Assembly: GCF_024586455.1 (NCBI RefSeq)
Contig: NC_065919.1
Coordinates: 36,432,839 to 36,496,838, forward strand
Reading direction: 5' to 3'
Origin: Bactrocera neohumeralis
Taxonomy: Eukaryota > Arthropoda > Insecta > Diptera > Tephritidae
DNA: 64,000 nt
Part shown: piece after piece, positions 38,201-53,200 of the stretch
How positions within the stretch are numbered: position 1 is the first letter of the stretch
Layout of the letters: each line of letters starts with the position of its first letter
Made by a program: the position numbers and the translations under genes
The notes under the pieces: model-generated
What the model was told of the DNA's origin: nothing
The model's database searches: none
The model's input: only the letters and a program-made list of their open reading frames with translations

Positions 38201-41200
38201 ACCTGTGGCGGTGGTATTGTCACCCCATCCAGATTGGTTGTTGCAAAATGATAATGTTCAGTGGTTTTACCAGCATCATTTGTGGCCGAGACGCGCAGTT
38301 GATACCACTTGGCTGGCAGGAAATCGCAAAATATTAAATTTTCGCGATTCTCTTCGGCATTCGAGATGTCGGATGTGACGACCGTCCAACGGATGTCCCC
38401 TGTGTACAAATTTTAAATGGAAATGTTGATTGCTTGCGGCGCAGCACAAAGCGCTAGGGTTGACATTAAGGTTGCATAGCACATATTACATACACAGATA
38501 CAAGCGCATCGCCGCATTGATGCAATGCGCCAAAAGTAGTGGTACGTGCTTATACATAGGTGCAAATAAGTGCTTATATACGAATATAAAGCACGTCATA
38601 ACTGTGTAAGTATGACAGTTATGTAGTGCGATTTCTAAACACATTTGCTGCTACAGCTTTAAATACAATTCAATAGCAAATATAGTTTGCAATGCTCTCG
38701 CTTAGGCTGATGAAAGTACATTTACTCTATTCTATGCATGTGTGTGTCATCTATCTGCAACATCCCTCTAATGTCGTGAAACTAGTCAGGAAATATACCA
38801 GTTTGCATATAATACTACTTGAATAACGTGGAACTAGTCTGGCTTTTATATATTATAGGACAATTGATAAATAAATGTATGTTAATAAACAGTTTTTACT
38901 GTAGTGTGACAAAGCTATTACTTTTTAAAACAAAACAAAGCAGCTTTGATTCATAAGATATGTACGTTAGTACTTATCCATCTCCGACTTACTCTGACGT
39001 TGATGACGAAATGGAATTCAGTTGACTAACAAGACGACCTTGCTGTATACACTAGTCGTAAAGTGGTTTATAACTATTTGGATTGGCTATAGGGACTGCA
39101 ACTGTTCCTCCACACTGACAACCCAATAATGAGGCTGATTGAATTACATGGGAGTTGCATTTCCTCGCGGTTCGCAACGCCAGAATATGAAAAATGACTG
39201 TCATTTATTGATTGGCATCAATTTTGCTAATTCTGCAATTTATGAGCTTCGCATTTACTTCTATGACTAATATCACTATGTCATGAAACCCGCTTTGTTA
39301 CAACAATAAAACAATATTTTTTAGAATATTAAAAAAATGTACTAATGCTATAATTTTTCATGATACGAAATATATTATATATTAATGCCGAAAACTGGAG
39401 TCTTTGAGTGATGGAGGGTCCTAGAAAAGACCACACTTGCAAGGAAGTTCGAGAGCATTCAACGTGCGGCGCTCATCAGCATATACCAACCGGCACTTAC
39501 CATTTTGGATATAGTGCTCATAGAAATACCGGAGGGTGTATGGTCGCGAAAGTCGCTATCAGACTCAAAGAATCTGGGTTCCTAAATGAACACCTATCTG
39601 TACATTCGAAAATCCTGACACGCTTTGAATTTATACCGGAGTATCATTTTTATCATGGAGTCACCAAACCAATCTCTGGGTGTCAAAGCTTTGGAGAAGG
39701 TTGGGGAGGGGTATATTGTCAGGAACTCTCTACCAATCTCAGTTTAAGACTTCCTGACTGTTGAACAGTTTTTCAAGCGGATATCGCTGTCATTAACCAC
39801 TTCGGTACGAGCGTCGACTATAGTCGACGGCCACAGATAACAGCTGAGCGTCGACTAGCCAGGAATATTTTCTTATCGCTACAGTTGCGTAGTGTTCGCT
39901 CGCATAATTCTAGTTTCGTTAAATCCATCGATCAACACGTTCCGTGACGTTTTTATTATCTCATCACAGATCTATCGACGAACGTGGCCGATAGGCGCCG
40001 TGCCGAAGTGGTTAACTTAGCGGAAGATCTACTGCTCCGGTCTGCAGCCCCCTTCAGAGAAGTAATTATCCACTCTGCTGGTAGGGCGGCGAAACTGTTC
40101 TTGGGCTGGGCTACCATCACAAAATTTTTTTGGACCAATATCGATCGTAGGCAACTTTACCAAGCAAACTCAAATTAAATTCAGAAGCTCAGAAGCGTAT
40201 CATGCATCACATCCGAATAATTGTACACGCTTTGGAGCTATCATTATAATAAGAAGCAATATAAAAGACCACGAAGAAACTCGCATATCTACAGAAGAAA
40301 TTCAAGCATAACGTTAACGAGAGGTATCGACAACAAGTTGTCCCTTACAGCAGTTCTCAGTAGCCCAAAAAATTAAATAAAATGCGATATGTATCTAGAA
40401 CTGATCAATCGCCAAAAAAACCGTGACCACCCTCCCTCCCACTTTTTAATGAAATCCCATATCTCCAGACACAAAAGACCAATTTCGACTAAATTTAGTA
40501 CATAGCATTATTTTCATATTCCTATGCCACAGTGCGAAAATGGGTGAAATCGGACTACAAGCACGCCTCCTTCTCATATAACACAATTTTAAAGTCCATT
40601 TGATTCTTTCACTTTTCAGTTTACAAATCAAGAAGCAATTAATATAACGGGATACTGGGAAGTCTTAACCCGATTCAACACATTTTACATACGCAGAGAG
40701 AAAGCTGATACCGGTATATCAGTTTGGCTTTTGAGAAAATCACTCCTCGAATCAAACTCGAGTTATTGAAAATGGTTTTGAAAAAAAAAAGTTTGCTCGA
40801 CCGTCTTCATCAACGGTTCTAAAGCTTTTGATAAAGTTACGAAGATATGTACTCTAATTTAAACGAAATAAAAGATGGTGTTCATCATGGTAGCGTGTTA
40901 GGACTCATCCTGCACATACTCTTTACGTGCGATCTAACATACAATGACAATTGTACAGATATTATTCCAAGATTGCAACAACAACAAAACAACAAAATAT
41001 TTGAACAGACATACCATATCCCAATACTGCCAAATACCTTGACTCTCGTCACAAAACTAAGAAAAGAAAAAAAGAAGAATTAGAAATAAAATTCAGAAAT
41101 TGGGTAGAAACTCTACCCTATCCAGGCGGCCGGACGGACGTACCGACAGACCGTAACTTTTCCGTTATACTGATAACTTTTCTATATATAACTCTATCTA

Positions 41201-44200
41201 TTTCGATTAGTCTTTTAAGTTATACAAACAACCGTTAGGTGAAAAAAATAATTTTACACTGCAACGACATGATGCGAGGGTATAAAATACGCTTATATAC
41301 ACACTGAATATTGAAACTACAGCAGCTACAGCAAATACACCTACATACATATGTGTGTAATACCAATATTTGTCTCTATTCATAAGTACGTCTGGATATG
41401 GATATAAACAGCGTAAGCGCAGACTTGCCCACATGCATTCAATGTTTTAAGTAAAACCTGTCACATTGCGTACACATGCATACTAATATATATTTACATA
41501 CTTCAATACACCCATTAATGGCAAATCTAATTTTGTATAGGGATTGTGTGATTTTAAATAGAAAATGGATGTTCAATAAACTCTGAAACCGCAACCGCAA
41601 CTACGAAGCCCGAAATTTTCCGAAGCGGTCTAGCCCATCAACGCATTATTTTTATACTCTTGCAACATGTTGCTATATAGTATAATAGTTTTATAATAGT
41701 TTAGTTTAGGTTACTGTGTAGCTGTCCGTCGGTTCGTCTGTGCAAGCTGTAACTTGAGTAAAAATTGAGATATCGTAATGAAACTTCGTACGTGTGTTCA
41801 TTGTAAAGCAAGAACGAGTTCGTAGATAGGCCGGATCACCGCCACACCCTCAAAACTCCTAGAACTATAATTTGGCAAAAGATCGTAGTGGAAAGGAGTA
41901 CCTGCGGGCTATACATTTTGAAAAAGTGAGTGTGACCCCGCCCTCTAATAGGTTTAATGTACATATCTTCTAAACTACTTAAGCCAAAATAACCAAACTT
42001 ACTCAAGATAAATCCTATAAGAACCCGTACCAATGGTGCATGAATGAATAAATGAATTCGGATAATAACCAAGCTCACTCCCCATATAACGGTACTGTTA
42101 ATAACTATCAAAAGCGTAATGAGACAATAACCAAAAACTCCAGAAACATTAAATTTTACCACCGAGACGGTATTAGACAGGTTTATTAGAGCCACTATCA
42201 AAATTGAACAAACGGCGTGGCACCGCCCTTTTAGCATGAAATACCGTAATACCCGAATCCGGTACATGATATTATTTCCATATGCCTACGTCAAAGTGTG
42301 AAAATGAGCGAAATCGAACTTCAACCATGTCTACTTCGTCTATAACACAATTTTAAATTCCTTTTGATTTTTTCAAAGAAGTTAATTTAAAGAATAGTGC
42401 CTTTGAAGTATATTATTCCATCTTATGACCAAAAATGGTCCAAATGGAACCAAAACTGTTTAAGCACCGAATATGCAGACCACCTACCTACATATGTACA
42501 TATACTACTGTGCCCAAAAAATAAGGTGACATTTTTTTTAGGTTGTTAGTACTGTCAGTCTTCTTCTTCTTCTTAATTGGCGTAGACACCGCTAACGCGA
42601 TTAAGTATAGCCGAGTTAACAACAGCGCGCCAGTCGCTTCTTCTTTTCGCTACGTGGCGCCAATTGGATATTCCAAGCGAAGCCAGGTCCTTCTCCACTT
42701 GGTCCTGCCAACGGAGTGGAGGTCTTCCTCTTCATCTGCCTCCCCGGTTTTGTGAGCTGCGAAATTTGTTGAGCAAAGAATTTGCATTAAATTTTGTTTA
42801 CGGAATCAATTTTCTGCTTCGGATACGTTGAGGATGGTGCAGAAAGCCTTTGGTGATGAGGATATGTCTAAAAAATGTATACAAGTGGTATAGTGAGTTC
42901 GAATGTCAAAAATGGGTTGAATCAGAACAATACTTCCTTTAGCCCTCATATACCTAATATAAAGATTTTCGAACTAGCGAGTGACTTCATTCGGCATATA
43001 TCGGCCGAATTTATTTATCTTTATAAAACTGAGTGAGCGTGTTTTGCTCATAACACTGTATCTTTGTACCTAATATTATAATTAAGCTAATATTAGAACT
43101 TTCAGTCGGTTGACTCTACTCCACATGACTGGTAATTACAATATATGTGTGGAGCCTTCATGAGACCTTGGGAGCATTTTATTAGCTTGTGGCCTTTTAA
43201 TTAACATAGACAAAATCAAGACTCCCCCATATTCCTATCTTCTAACTTTCGTCAAAATTAACTGAACGTAGAATATTGTGTATTTTTAGTTTAATTCCAA
43301 AAATATGTTAAGTTGTCCATGAATTATCCGTATTCCATATACAAGTATGTAGTACTACATATAATTATTTCTGTTACTCTAACAAACGTTATGTCAAATA
43401 TGGCGATCACTGTATGAGTATAACTCATAACGCTTGGATCCTAGTCCTATGGTTGACCCTTTGCAACATAAGGTATATCACTAGCTTTTCTCCTGGCATG
43501 TTGCAGTTACATCCGAACATAGTGCTTCCTTACTTGTTTTATTGTAATTTGGATGTATTCAGCGTCGTATACTATCGAAAGCTGATGACAAAAATATTCA
43601 ATTACAAAATTCTGCGAACAAAGCCGTGCACACGCAAACCGCAATTGCGTGGTGATTCTGCAATAAATGCAAACACAGTCATACACATTAGTAAATACGA
43701 ATTCTTGCATATTACCCAATATGAATATTACAAAAAGTACTTAGCGAGCAAGCCTGGGTGTAGAGCAGGTTCGCCTACTGGATAATGCTGAATGACCTGC
43801 GTCCTCCACGGCCTTTTACACTCCTAAGGGTTCTTTAACCCTTGCCTGGCCAGAACTTTGTTATGGACTATTACTTGGATTGGTTTGAAAAAAGGGCTAG
43901 TAGCCGAAGTATTCTGTCAAATGAGTCTGCAGGGGTGACACCATGTAGGTATGGCTAATGGGTTAATATCAAGGCTCCCTCCGTCCCGTTAGAACTCTGG
44001 TGCTCTCAGTGGGGACCCTAACAACATGAATAGTAACGGCAAAAAAACATTTAAAACAGATGAGGGAAAGGGTAGGTCGGAACTGACCTAAAATGGCATT
44101 CTTTCGGGTAGGACGCCATCACACGAGGCGACGAAACCGTTCCCGAAAAGGGTGTTGGCAAAACCAGAGGAACATGGCTTCCCGCCATGAAACCAAATGC

Positions 44201-47200
44201 TAAGTGCGCCGTCAGCTAGAAAGCTGAAGTTACACCGTCGGCTGGCAGCCGATATTTTGGAGCATTATGGTGGCACTCAACAGTTCGGTATAGCTGCAAT
44301 TTCTGGTATAGAGAAGACTGCAATTTCCGTTATTTCTATTAAGGTAGTCAGGAGAAACCCTGGGCCACTACCTAGGTGCGTGAGTGCCGGAGGGCACCAC
44401 GTTTGCACGTCAGTGTTTGCACTGTCGGATGGGAGAAGTTTAGAAGGGGCCAAGGCTCGAAACGGTGGCCAAATTGGATCTTCCGATGCGGGTCATGCAT
44501 ATCTGGATTTCAGCTGAACTCTTCACCGCCGAACAGAGCCATATCGGAAAGCGCTAATTCTCCTAAACATAAAGTCGCACTTTCCTTACGTTAGAGTCCA
44601 AAATGATGATTGACTATATATTCTCGGATGCGGTGAACACTGTGAACTGATTATCAGTTGATGGATTCGTATTCCGTCTCGAGCGTTTGCTCAAAGGGAA
44701 TCGGTTCGGTAAAGACGATGGTGTGAAACCTGCTCTGCTAGAGAAGAGTGTAGAGAGTTTATCTATGGCTAAGAAGAAACGGTACCTCTGGGTTAGAGAC
44801 AAAGAGCCACAAGCTCCTGACGGCAAGTCATATATGTACATTATTAGAAACGAACTTAAACCCAATTTCAGCAACGAGGATGCCGTCACTACTAGACTAA
44901 CAGACAGTACCGGAGAACTCTGGCTTGTGTGTGGCAGAGATTAAGCGCAGAAGAGTCGGTGTGACAATCGAAAAAATTATCGGTACGGATGCCAAATCTA
45001 GGTTTTCAGCTCTGTGTGTAGGACTACTCTTAAAAGATCTTGTCCTCTGTCAGAAAAAAAATGAGAAACCTATTTGGTGGACATCGAGACTAAGGGAGAT
45101 CAGATCTTCCAGCAAATTACTCTTCAGCAAACCCGTACGAGTGGCTCTTGCGTTGATTGGGCGCTATATAAGACAGGACTGGCTGTATACAAGACAGAGT
45201 TAAAGAAAACTAAGAGAGCCTCGTGGAGAGCTTTTCGTAGGAGTTTGGTGGGCTGCCACAAGTCTACACGCTTTCGCGTTCTAGGGAAAAGTCACACTGG
45301 GATATTTGAGAAATGCGGATAGTGGTTGTACCGCGAGAAGCGAGCAGCAGGGTACTAATTTTCCTTTGAACCATTCCGCTGATGCGCGAAGTGCCTCTGG
45401 GGGAGCTTCAAAAGAGCTGTACAGCTTTCATTTACTTGAAACATGAAGATTATTTTATTAAATATAGTAGTTTTTAAACACTTCAATATCATATTACAAA
45501 TTTCAAATATATCTTGTAATATTAAATGCTACTAAATTGAAAAAAACACGTTACATACATACACCATCTACATACAATTCTTCCACGCTTCCAATGGCTT
45601 TTGACTTTTGCTTCTTCCCCCAATGGCACTGCCAGTGATCAAGTTCACCTTCGAGCTTCAAAAGTCGCACGACGTCCAAAGGGAATTTCTTTGGTTTTCA
45701 AAGAACATACTTTTTCTGGAAGCAATAAACTCAGTTGAAATCCATCCAATACTTCTCTAGAAAAGCGCGTCTTCAAATCTTCGCCAATTGTATCCAACAG
45801 AGGAATGTACACTGAGACAAGGTAGTATTCTTCGCTAGGACTCACGCAGATATTTTCGTGTACTGTTTGGCGACCGCAGATTATTGGTTTTTCATCGACA
45901 ACTTTCAGTTTTGCCTTCATTTTTTTCGTGTCTTTTGTCTTCGATTTCGGAATATTACAAGCAGCGTCTACCCTTGACAGGTCGATCGATTCTTTCTGAA
46001 GGATCACGCTGGGTGAATGAGTTAGAGATAGAATACCACTTAAGCCAAACCCCAGCATCGTTGCTTCTCCTGGTGTTTTCTTTTTTTTCCAGTTACTAAT
46101 TCTTCTGTGTTGGAAAACTTAAAGGATAAACCGCGTAAAATGTATCATAGATGGAGCTGAATGCAGCAATTTTTGGTCATGGTGGCGCACACTAAAGACA
46201 TTATTCGTGCAAAGTTTTATCCCGTTAAATTAATTTCTTCTTGATTTGTGTACAGGAAACTGAATGAATCAAGTGGAATTTAAAATTGTGCAATATAGGA
46301 AGTAGGCGTGGTTGTTGTCCGATTTCGTCCATTTTCCCAACGTGGCATAGGAATATAAAAAGAATGCCACGTATGCCCCCACGTGCCGTTATATGGGGAG
46401 TGAGCGGGGTTACCTTCTGATTTCATCCATTTTCACACTGTCTGTAGAAGTTCTCATAAGATTTGTACTCAGCTCATTCGGTTGTTGTAGCCTGAGTGGT
46501 TTAGGAAAAACATATGTACATTAAAGGGCGGGGCCACAGGTGCCTCTTGCTACTGTGATCTTCCATACCAAATTACAGTTTTATATCTTAATTTGGTTCT
46601 TAGTTAAGACACTTTATTTGTTTTCGGTTAATGACGATCTGCGAGCATGGCAGTGGCCCCTTTACGCCCATCCAAGAACTCGAATTTTTTTTGTACTAAG
46701 GAGCCTTCGTACCGAGTTTCATCGAGATATCTCAATTTTTGCTTAAGTTACAGCTTGCACGGACGGAGAGACGGACGGACAGACAGACAGTCAACCACAT
46801 TTAAACTTTTCTCGTCATCCTGATCATACATATTTATATATATAACCCGATCCGATAAATCTGTCTCGATCAGTTTTATGTGATACGTAGAACCGTTATC
46901 TGCATTGGCATCTTGCGTTCTAGCATCGCTTTGAAAATGCCGAGAATAAGTATATATTGTGAATTATACCCCAGCGAAAGCGGACTGCAAAATTTGTTCG
47001 ATTTTTTCCTTCAGTTCAGTTTGGTCAATTCCAGTTCCTGTCGTGGTATAGTAAGCTATCTCGGCAATGGTTAATAGACACCACGAAGCTGCGATTAGAC
47101 GCCAAGATTATATTGAAGAAGCTGTAGATATATGAAGCCTTTGGTTGCAGGATTACGATATTGTGCTACAACGAAGCCAGCTAGGGGATTACTCTTAAAA

Positions 47201-50200
47201 TAGTGTACTAAAAGCTGTGGTATAGGCGTACCGTGTTTTTCTGTAAAGTGTTTCCCACAAAAAATGAAATACTGAAAGCTATATTCTCACCTCAAAAAAC
47301 TCTCGTTTTTCAAAATTTTAATGATCTGCTTTTCATATTTGATGCATGTGCTTACATATGTATGCAATATATACTTGCGACAGTTTCTCATTTCAGTAAA
47401 TTACTTACCAAGCGGTCGGTGCTCAATGGAGAAGTGATGTATGGGACAGCCACCATTGTTCCACGTTGATAGTTTCAAATTCACACAAGATGCATTAGTG
47501 GCAATCAGTTCATTCCCGTTCGGCGCCTGTGAGGCTGTATTCAATAGAATATTTAACAAATTTTATGTTAATGTTGAACTGTAGCTAAAATATATTGACT
47601 AAAATACATACATACATATAAGTACAGTTATAAAGTCAACTTTTGCTCTATAGAAACTTTTTTGTAACAGAATTTTTGGCAGGATTAAGTATATAACTTT
47701 ACGTATGCGTTTTGAAGTATTTACCACATTTTAACTCCAGCTTCGCACTATTTCTGTCTACCTTCTCTTTGATTTATGGCATAAACACAAACTGCTTGAA
47801 TTTGCTTACCTTTGCCCTTGGTCCAGACGTTAATTTCCTCGCTGGATATTCCGTCGCCGACAATATTATGCGCCGACATCTTGATGATATACTGATTGCC
47901 ACATTTCAAACCCGTAATCGTATAAGCGTTATTCTCTGGCATCAACTCGGTCTGTGCCCATGTCTCTCCTGTGATGCGGTGCGAGATGGTATAGCCTTGC
48001 AAAGGGGCACCACCGTCGTCCGGCGGATCCCAGCTGACACGTATGCTATCAGCTGACGCATATTGCACAATGATTTGGGGGGCGACGGGTGGTTTCATGG
48101 CAATCACTTGATACTGAATCTCATCGCTTCCGAACAGATTATTCGCCGTACAAGTGTAATTTCCGGACAAACTGCTCTCCACGCCTGTTCACCAGTACCG
48201 TTGGCGATTGCCATTGCCCATTCAATTCACACATCCAACGTGTGGGTGTGTGCGATTGTCGAAATTTTCAATATGTAACGTCATTTGTTTGAATATTTTT
48301 GTTGGTGTATTTTCGAAAGCCGTTGTGTTGTGGTTGTAACATGCAACGAAAAATAAATTAAAATAGAAAAGGTTGCAAATATGTGCAGCTACATGGAAAA
48401 TTGCATTTTTATTTCACAGATAATTGGAATTCAACCCGGCATTTCTCAGCTGAGTGGCCGTGTCTGCTTGACTAACCAAAAATATGCAAAAGAGTGTCGT
48501 TTGGCCGCCGAAGTGTCCAGGCGGCGTAAACAGGCGGAAGTAACCGCATTGTGCGAATAATATATTAATTTGAGGACCGTTGATGGAAATTGGATTTTAA
48601 TTTACCTAACTGAAAGGCTATCAGATTTGAATATTGCAGAAAACCATTTACTTAGACCAAACACCAAATAGCGAACGTCTTCATAAAACAAAAGTTAACA
48701 CGCTGCGGTTGCAATTTGCTAGAACCACCAAGGAAAAAATATCCAAGCAATTATCGATGACGTATAAGTAACCATGGCGAAAGTTTGGGCAAATAATTTT
48801 ACTAATTTTCAATTAATAATATCATACTTACGGTGTATTTTTAAATTTCCTTCGTTAGTCACCTCATAGAAGGGGCTGAATGTGACAGGTCGGTCTCTGG
48901 TCAACCATCTCGCTCGTGGCGTCGGATTTCCCACAGCCAAACATTCCAAAATCAAGGCAGTGCCGACAGCTTTGCGAACTAGTTGGCCAAAAGAAGCGAT
49001 CCGAGCAGGGGCTGTAAGAGTACTGATTGTTTTCAACTTTTCTTAGAAATAATTTTGAAGCGCAGAGTGCAACCTTTCCGGCTTCTTAAAAATGTAGTGA
49101 GAATTTATGTAAAAGCACTGCTATGTAAAGTACTTAGTTTATGATAAAATATCCCAATAAGGGTTTATACATTCATTTCTTAATACTTATGTTTAAATGG
49201 TTCTGTGGGAATCTTTGCCAGTAATAATTTAACTAAAGATATCTGAACAAATCCCAATAATTTTATTTACATATATTGTATTTAGGTTCCTTTGAGTAGT
49301 TTTAACTTTTACTTCAGCAAAAAACCTTCTACAAATATAAATTATATAAAGCAATAATTTAAATTATCTTCGAACATAGAGAACTTATTATTGAAGTGAT
49401 GTGAAACTATTCTATTCCATTCAGATTAAATTGGAAAATAGTTAGTGTGCTTCTGAACCTTCATTTTAAGGTAGATTTTCTGTACCAAGTTGCAACACAT
49501 TATGAAGGCAGTGGAGAGCTCCCAAATTATGTACAGCTTTTTAAAGGCGAAAGTGCTCAGTTTAAGATTAATTACTTTATGTATAAACTAAGGATGAAAT
49601 CTAATTATTATTTGAAGTTAGAGCAACCATCTTTAAATCGTTGACATAAAGGCTTTTAGTAGAAAAGTGGAAAAAGTATTCATAACTGCGGTATATCGAT
49701 GAAGATCGAAAACACTTAAAACGTTTAACTTTCTTATTAATGTCCATCTGTGGCAAATAAATCATCCCTGGGTGCATGCGAAAATTATGTGTTGGGTAGT
49801 TGCGAAATTTTAAATTCAAATTGATTTCGCATACTTGCCATTTAATTAAACTAAAGAGAAACCAAAAGCATAACCACATACAAAAAAGTAGTGTAACTCA
49901 GCCCTTAGTAGCTTTTAAATAAAATTTACAATAATCAATAATCGAGAACCAATTAAAGCTATTACTTTCATTTCAATCGGTTCGTTTTACAATGAACACC
50001 TCAATGCAATAATATTTTAAACCTGCTGTTAATTTAATTTTCTATAGGATCGAAAATTAACGTTGTTGTTGTTATGGATGCCGCTTTACTGCATTAACGT
50101 GCTTACAGAGCCATCAATCAGAGGACTGGTGGTCCGCCACACACACATACACTCTGACAAACTTACCACGCGTATTTGTGGTCTGCGCAACCACAGATGT

Positions 50201-53200
50201 TGGTTCGCCCTCTCCAACGGATGTTGAGGCAGAAACCCAGAATTCGTACATTTGGTTTTCTGCCAGGCCGCGTGCTTCATAGGTCACCGGATAACCATTT
50301 TCATCGACGCGCACCATATGTGCTGTTTAATTGGAGAGACAAGAAGGCGACGAAAGAGTCCAAAGATCCAGTAACAACCGCAATAGAGTAAGGCCACAAC
50401 AAAAAGTCATATAATGCGTGAAAATTTTCCAATTTTATAAAGTCAGTAAGAAAAGAAATCAAAAAAAATTTTATCAATTTTATGATATTATATAATAAAG
50501 TCATACAATTAGTCACAATAATTTAAAATATGTTTAAATAGAATAATGTAATAAAGTTATTGACGTAAACGGTTTTTAACTGCGCAACAAAATTTAAAGA
50601 TAACAAGTAAGGAAGGGCTAAGTTCGGGTGTCACCGAACATTTTCTACTCTCGCATGATAAAGTGATAATCGAGATTTCAATATCCGTCATTTACATATT
50701 TTTCAAATACCGTATTTGTGTAAAGTTTTATGCCGATCATTGGTTCCTAGTGTATATATTATACAGAGAAGGCATCAGATGGAATTCAAAATAGCGTTAT
50801 ATTGGAAGAAGGCATATTTCGTATATGTCATCAGGGTGTTAAGAAAATGTTATATACCGAATTTCATTGAAATCGGTCTAGTAGTTCCTGAGAGATGGTT
50901 TTTGGTCCATAACTGGGCGACGCCACGTCCATTTTCAATTTTTAAAAAAAGCCTGGGTGCACCTTCTTTCTGCCATTTCTTCCGTAAAATTTAGTGTTTC
51001 TGACGTTTTTTGTTAGCCGGTTAACGCACTTTTAGTGATTTTCAACATATCATTTGTATGGGAGGTGGGCGTGGTTATTATCCGATTTCTTCCATTTTTG
51101 AACTGTATATGAAAATGCCTGAAGGAAACGACTCTATAGAGTTTGGTTGACATAGCTATAGCAGTTTCCGAGATATGTACAAAAAACTTAGTAGGGGGCG
51201 GGGCTACGCCCACTTTTCCAAAAAAATTAGGTCCGAATATGCCCCTCCCTAATGCGATCCTTTGTGCCAAATTTCACTTTAATATCTTTATTTATGGCTT
51301 AGTTAAGACACTTTATAGGTTTTCGGTTTCCGGCATTTTGTGGGCGTGGCAGTAGGCCGATTTTTCCCATCTTCGAACTTAACCTTCTTAAATACGTGTA
51401 TCAAGTTTCATCATGATATCTCAATTTTTACTCAAGTTACAGCTTGCACGGACGGACGGACAGACGGACATCCGGATTTCAACTCTACTCGTCACTCTGA
51501 TCACTTTGGTATATATAACCCTATATCTGACTCTTTTAGTTTTAGGACTTACAAACAACCGTTATGTGAACAAAACTATAATACATACTCTCCTTAGCAA
51601 CTTTGTTGCGAGAGTATAAAAATATATAAATGGTAAAAAATGTTACATATTGGGAGTTAGGATGCACTGCATTCCATGGCCGATGAAGTCACAGGTATGC
51701 CCCTCTCCCCCAAATTGTTAAATGTATGATCTAATTATTTCTAATCTAATGAAATCAGTTCAGACGTTTAGCTCTTCTTGATTTTGTTCGACAGCTAATA
51801 GCCTTGACAGACAGCAGCGTTAATCCGGATTAACTGCGCACTTTATCAGATCCAAATTCGTAGGGGACAGACGGCAGCTATGCGAGTTTAGAACTCTCGT
51901 AAACAGCTGATTGTCATTTTTATAATATTTTCATTAAAAGTGGATAGAAGATAAACATTAGGGGTATTCTCTTGCTCTTGCAAAACCCCTACACGGTGCA
52001 AGAATTGCATATATTTCCTCTTGGTGCACCGGCACAACAACAAAATTACGCAGAAAATTATTTGCAATGGCTGTAAAATATGTCAGACCAAAACCCATGT
52101 AAATTTGCGTGCAATGTCACGCAAAAATATAATTGCAACACTGTTTTAGCTGTCATTTTACTTAAAGACATATTACGTCGTTAAATTGTTGAGGAAGGTA
52201 AGTTTTAAATAGATTTTATAATTTCTATTTAAATTATAAAAATTTGTTAAAGTTTTTTCTGTTAAAAATGTATGCAGAAGGTGCGCCAATTCACAATAGC
52301 CATACATAATAGTCATTCACAATAAATTGACCTAATCAGTCGTTTATATATCACTAGATTCTGCAATGGGTGCTCTCGTGCCCTTGTATATTTCAGTATA
52401 GTATTTTTGCAATCTGCAATCTTGCAAGAGCAAGCGAATACCCCTATTGTGGTTGTTAGCCGCCCAAAGTTACACAGCTGTTACTGTTGTTGACACAGAA
52501 ATCCATTTTGCGTTCGTTCTTCACACGGTGAACATGTGCGAGAGGTAAGCGCAAAATTTCTTCGAAATTATTTCTAATGTAGCACTTTTATCGATTTCTT
52601 TGTATTTCCTTAGTAATTTATTCCAACTTTTATTTTTCTCAATTTTATTTTTATATTTATCACTTTTCCTTTGCCAAATTGCCAATAAAATTTTTACAAG
52701 ATCAATAAATTCTGATACGAAATCTTTATTAAGGGGGGAGCTTGCTTTAGAAGCTTCAAAAAATTGATTTTTTTTCTTAAATCTCTTTAAAAATTATCTA
52801 ACAATATTTCCCCAAACTATAGATTGGAATTCGAAATAATGTCGAAGCTAGAAGGGAAATAGTGACCGAGCGTCTAAGATATACATATAGTGTATATACA
52901 TATGTATGTGCGCTTGGTCAAAAAGCGAAAACTTTGAAGCGCGATTTCTCGGTTTTACGTTTTTACGATTATTCTTAATTGGCGGGCAGGATAGAAAAAA
53001 AACTAAACATCGTATGGAATTAGGGCAAAGTTTATTATCATTGGCATAAAATTATCTTCTATTTAAACTAAAAAAATTAAGAAAAGTTAAGTTTTAACAT
53101 ATTTTTAAACAACATAAAGTAAAATGTTTTGAATCAAAAACCACTATTTATTCAATTTTTAAAAAAATTGTAAAATTTTATTATTTTTTTGGAATTTACT

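Noticed and set aside
41836..42267. 143-codon minus-strand frame with hydrophobic stretches
   Set aside because: It lies entirely in a diverged family A repeat and is not kept in the other copies.
38400..47408. Possible alternative transmembrane exon in the 9-kb intron, as in Dscam1 exon 17
   Set aside because: No second FN3-6/TM-like frame was found. All longer frames there belong to transposons or repeats.
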